6,323 nt of DNA from Kiritimatiellia bacterium (lineage in GTDB: Bacteria; Verrucomicrobiota; Kiritimatiellia; UBA8416; JAIOPI01), in contig JAPKCZ010000126.1 of the NCBI GenBank assembly GCA_028822745.1, positions 1 to 6,323 on the forward strand. Direction: 5' to 3'. The notes below the pieces were generated by a model. That model was not told the DNA's origin. It saw only the letters and a program-made list of their open reading frames with translations, and made no database searches. Shown here piece by piece: positions 5,897-6,323 of the stretch. The position numbers and the translations under genes were made by a program. Position 1 is the stretch's first letter. Every line of letters begins with the position of its first letter.

Positions 5897-6323
5897 TCAA
5901 TTCGATGCCAAGGCGGCGTTCTTTTTTTCCATCTGCCAGAAGGGGGTACCAAGCGTCGGTGTACTGGGGCACGCCATGTCGCGTTGCGGCATAATGCCTG
6001 CTTCAAACGCGGCGCGCCCAGCCTGCACAGCCTGACCAAAAGCCTGCCCCATCGCAACCGGATCTTCGGCCAGCGCAATGGCACTGTTCACAAGAACACC
6101 ATCAAAGCCCATTTCCATCACCAGCGCCGCATCGGAAGGACGCTGTAAGCCGGCGTCTACGACCAAGGTCGTATCCGGCAAGCGTTTGCGTAAGGTCTCA
6201 AGGCCAAATCGATTCAAAACGCCCTGCCCGGAGCCAATGGGCGAAGCCCACGGCATCACGACCTGACACCCTGCTTCAACCAAAGCGTTGGCCACGACAA
6301 GATCCTCTGTCGTATACGGCAAC
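5897..6323 (-). CDS. thiG: Thiazole synthase ThiG, C-terminal part
   Basis: ThiG builds the thiazole-phosphate ring of thiamine from 1-deoxy-D-xylulose 5-phosphate, sulfur carried on ThiS thiocarboxylate, and dehydroglycine supplied by ThiH or ThiO. The window holds about 141 residues. The N-terminal half, with the Lys that forms the Schiff base to the sugar, is beyond the right edge. The visible part begins with LPYTTED, equivalent to 'VLPY' in known ThiGs, so the TTG at 6322 is an internal Leu and not a start. Next come VEAGCQVVMPWASPIGSGQG (16-35), holding the phosphate-binding GSGQG, and VVDAGLQRPSDAA (53-65). FDGVLVNSAIALAEDP (73-88) and AGRAAFEAGIMPQRD follow. All align closely with E. 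coli and B. subtilis ThiG. After the usual end, a short tail (TLGTPFW, then a Lys- and Ala-containing run) extends the protein. The flavoprotein gene starts 25 bases after the TGA stop. Confidence 0.95.
   Translation of the reverse strand, partial: LPYTTEDLVVANALVEAGCQVVMPWASPIGSGQGVLNRFGLETLRKRLPDTTLVVDAGLQRPSDAALVMEMGFDGVLVNSAIALAEDPVAMGQAFGQAVQAGRAAFEAGIMPQRDMACPSTPTLGTPFWQMEKKNAALASN

Noticed and set aside
5872..6084. N-terminal extension of the flavoprotein to ATG at 6084.
   Set aside because: It overlaps thiG by nearly 190 bases, and the extra residues are Arg- and Leu-rich without family similarity.
1..6323. tRNA or rRNA genes, CRISPR arrays, insertion sequences, phage genes, or defence systems.
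   Set aside because: I saw no clover-leaf-like segment, no regularly spaced repeats, no transposase or integrase motifs, and no paired terminal repeats. All sizeable stretches are explained by the six genes.

Overview
The window is a fragment of a bacterial genome with six genes, all read on the minus strand, so transcription runs from high to low coordinates. The first and last genes are cut by the window edges. The best taxonomic guess, from protein style only, is a Gram-negative of the PVC type (Planctomycetes, Verrucomicrobia, Lentisphaerae or relatives). The reasons are a secreted ThuA-like protein of a kind common in those genomes and a periplasmic binding protein with a signal peptidase I leader instead of a lipobox. 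This is an inference, not a demonstrated assignment.

Layout in transcription order. (1) 6323-5897: C-terminal part of ThiG, thiazole synthase of thiamine biosynthesis. (2) 5871-4276: a flavoprotein of the vanillyl-alcohol oxidase / 4-cresol dehydrogenase family, best read from a TTG start 25 bases after thiG. (3) 4279-3272: GluQ, glutamyl-queuosine tRNA(Asp) synthetase, overlapping the flavoprotein stop by 4 bases (GTGA). These three look like one transcription unit. (4) 3159-1360: L-fucose isomerase FucI, after a 112-base gap. (5) 1187-315: a secreted ThuA-like protein, after a 172-base gap holding a good 25-base dyad. (6) 235-1: the start of a periplasmic sugar-binding-type ABC transporter protein, from a GTG start, preceded by an extended -10 hexamer that sits on the thuA-like stop codon.

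Functionally the window splits in two. The upstream half is housekeeping and cofactor metabolism. The downstream half looks like a deoxysugar-uptake and catabolism locus: binding protein for import, secreted ThuA-like protein of unknown chemistry, and fucose isomerase for the first intracellular step. No kinase, aldolase or permease is in the window.

The most interesting idea is a link between thiG and the gene behind it. Where ThiH (tyrosine lyase) supplies dehydroglycine to ThiG, p-cresol is released as waste, and the gene next to thiG belongs to the family that oxidises 4-cresol. It keeps the Tyr-Arg pair of the phenol-binding site but has Met where the other phenol-binding Tyr should be. 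A thiamine-linked cresol-disposal enzyme is therefore a testable hypothesis, not a conclusion.
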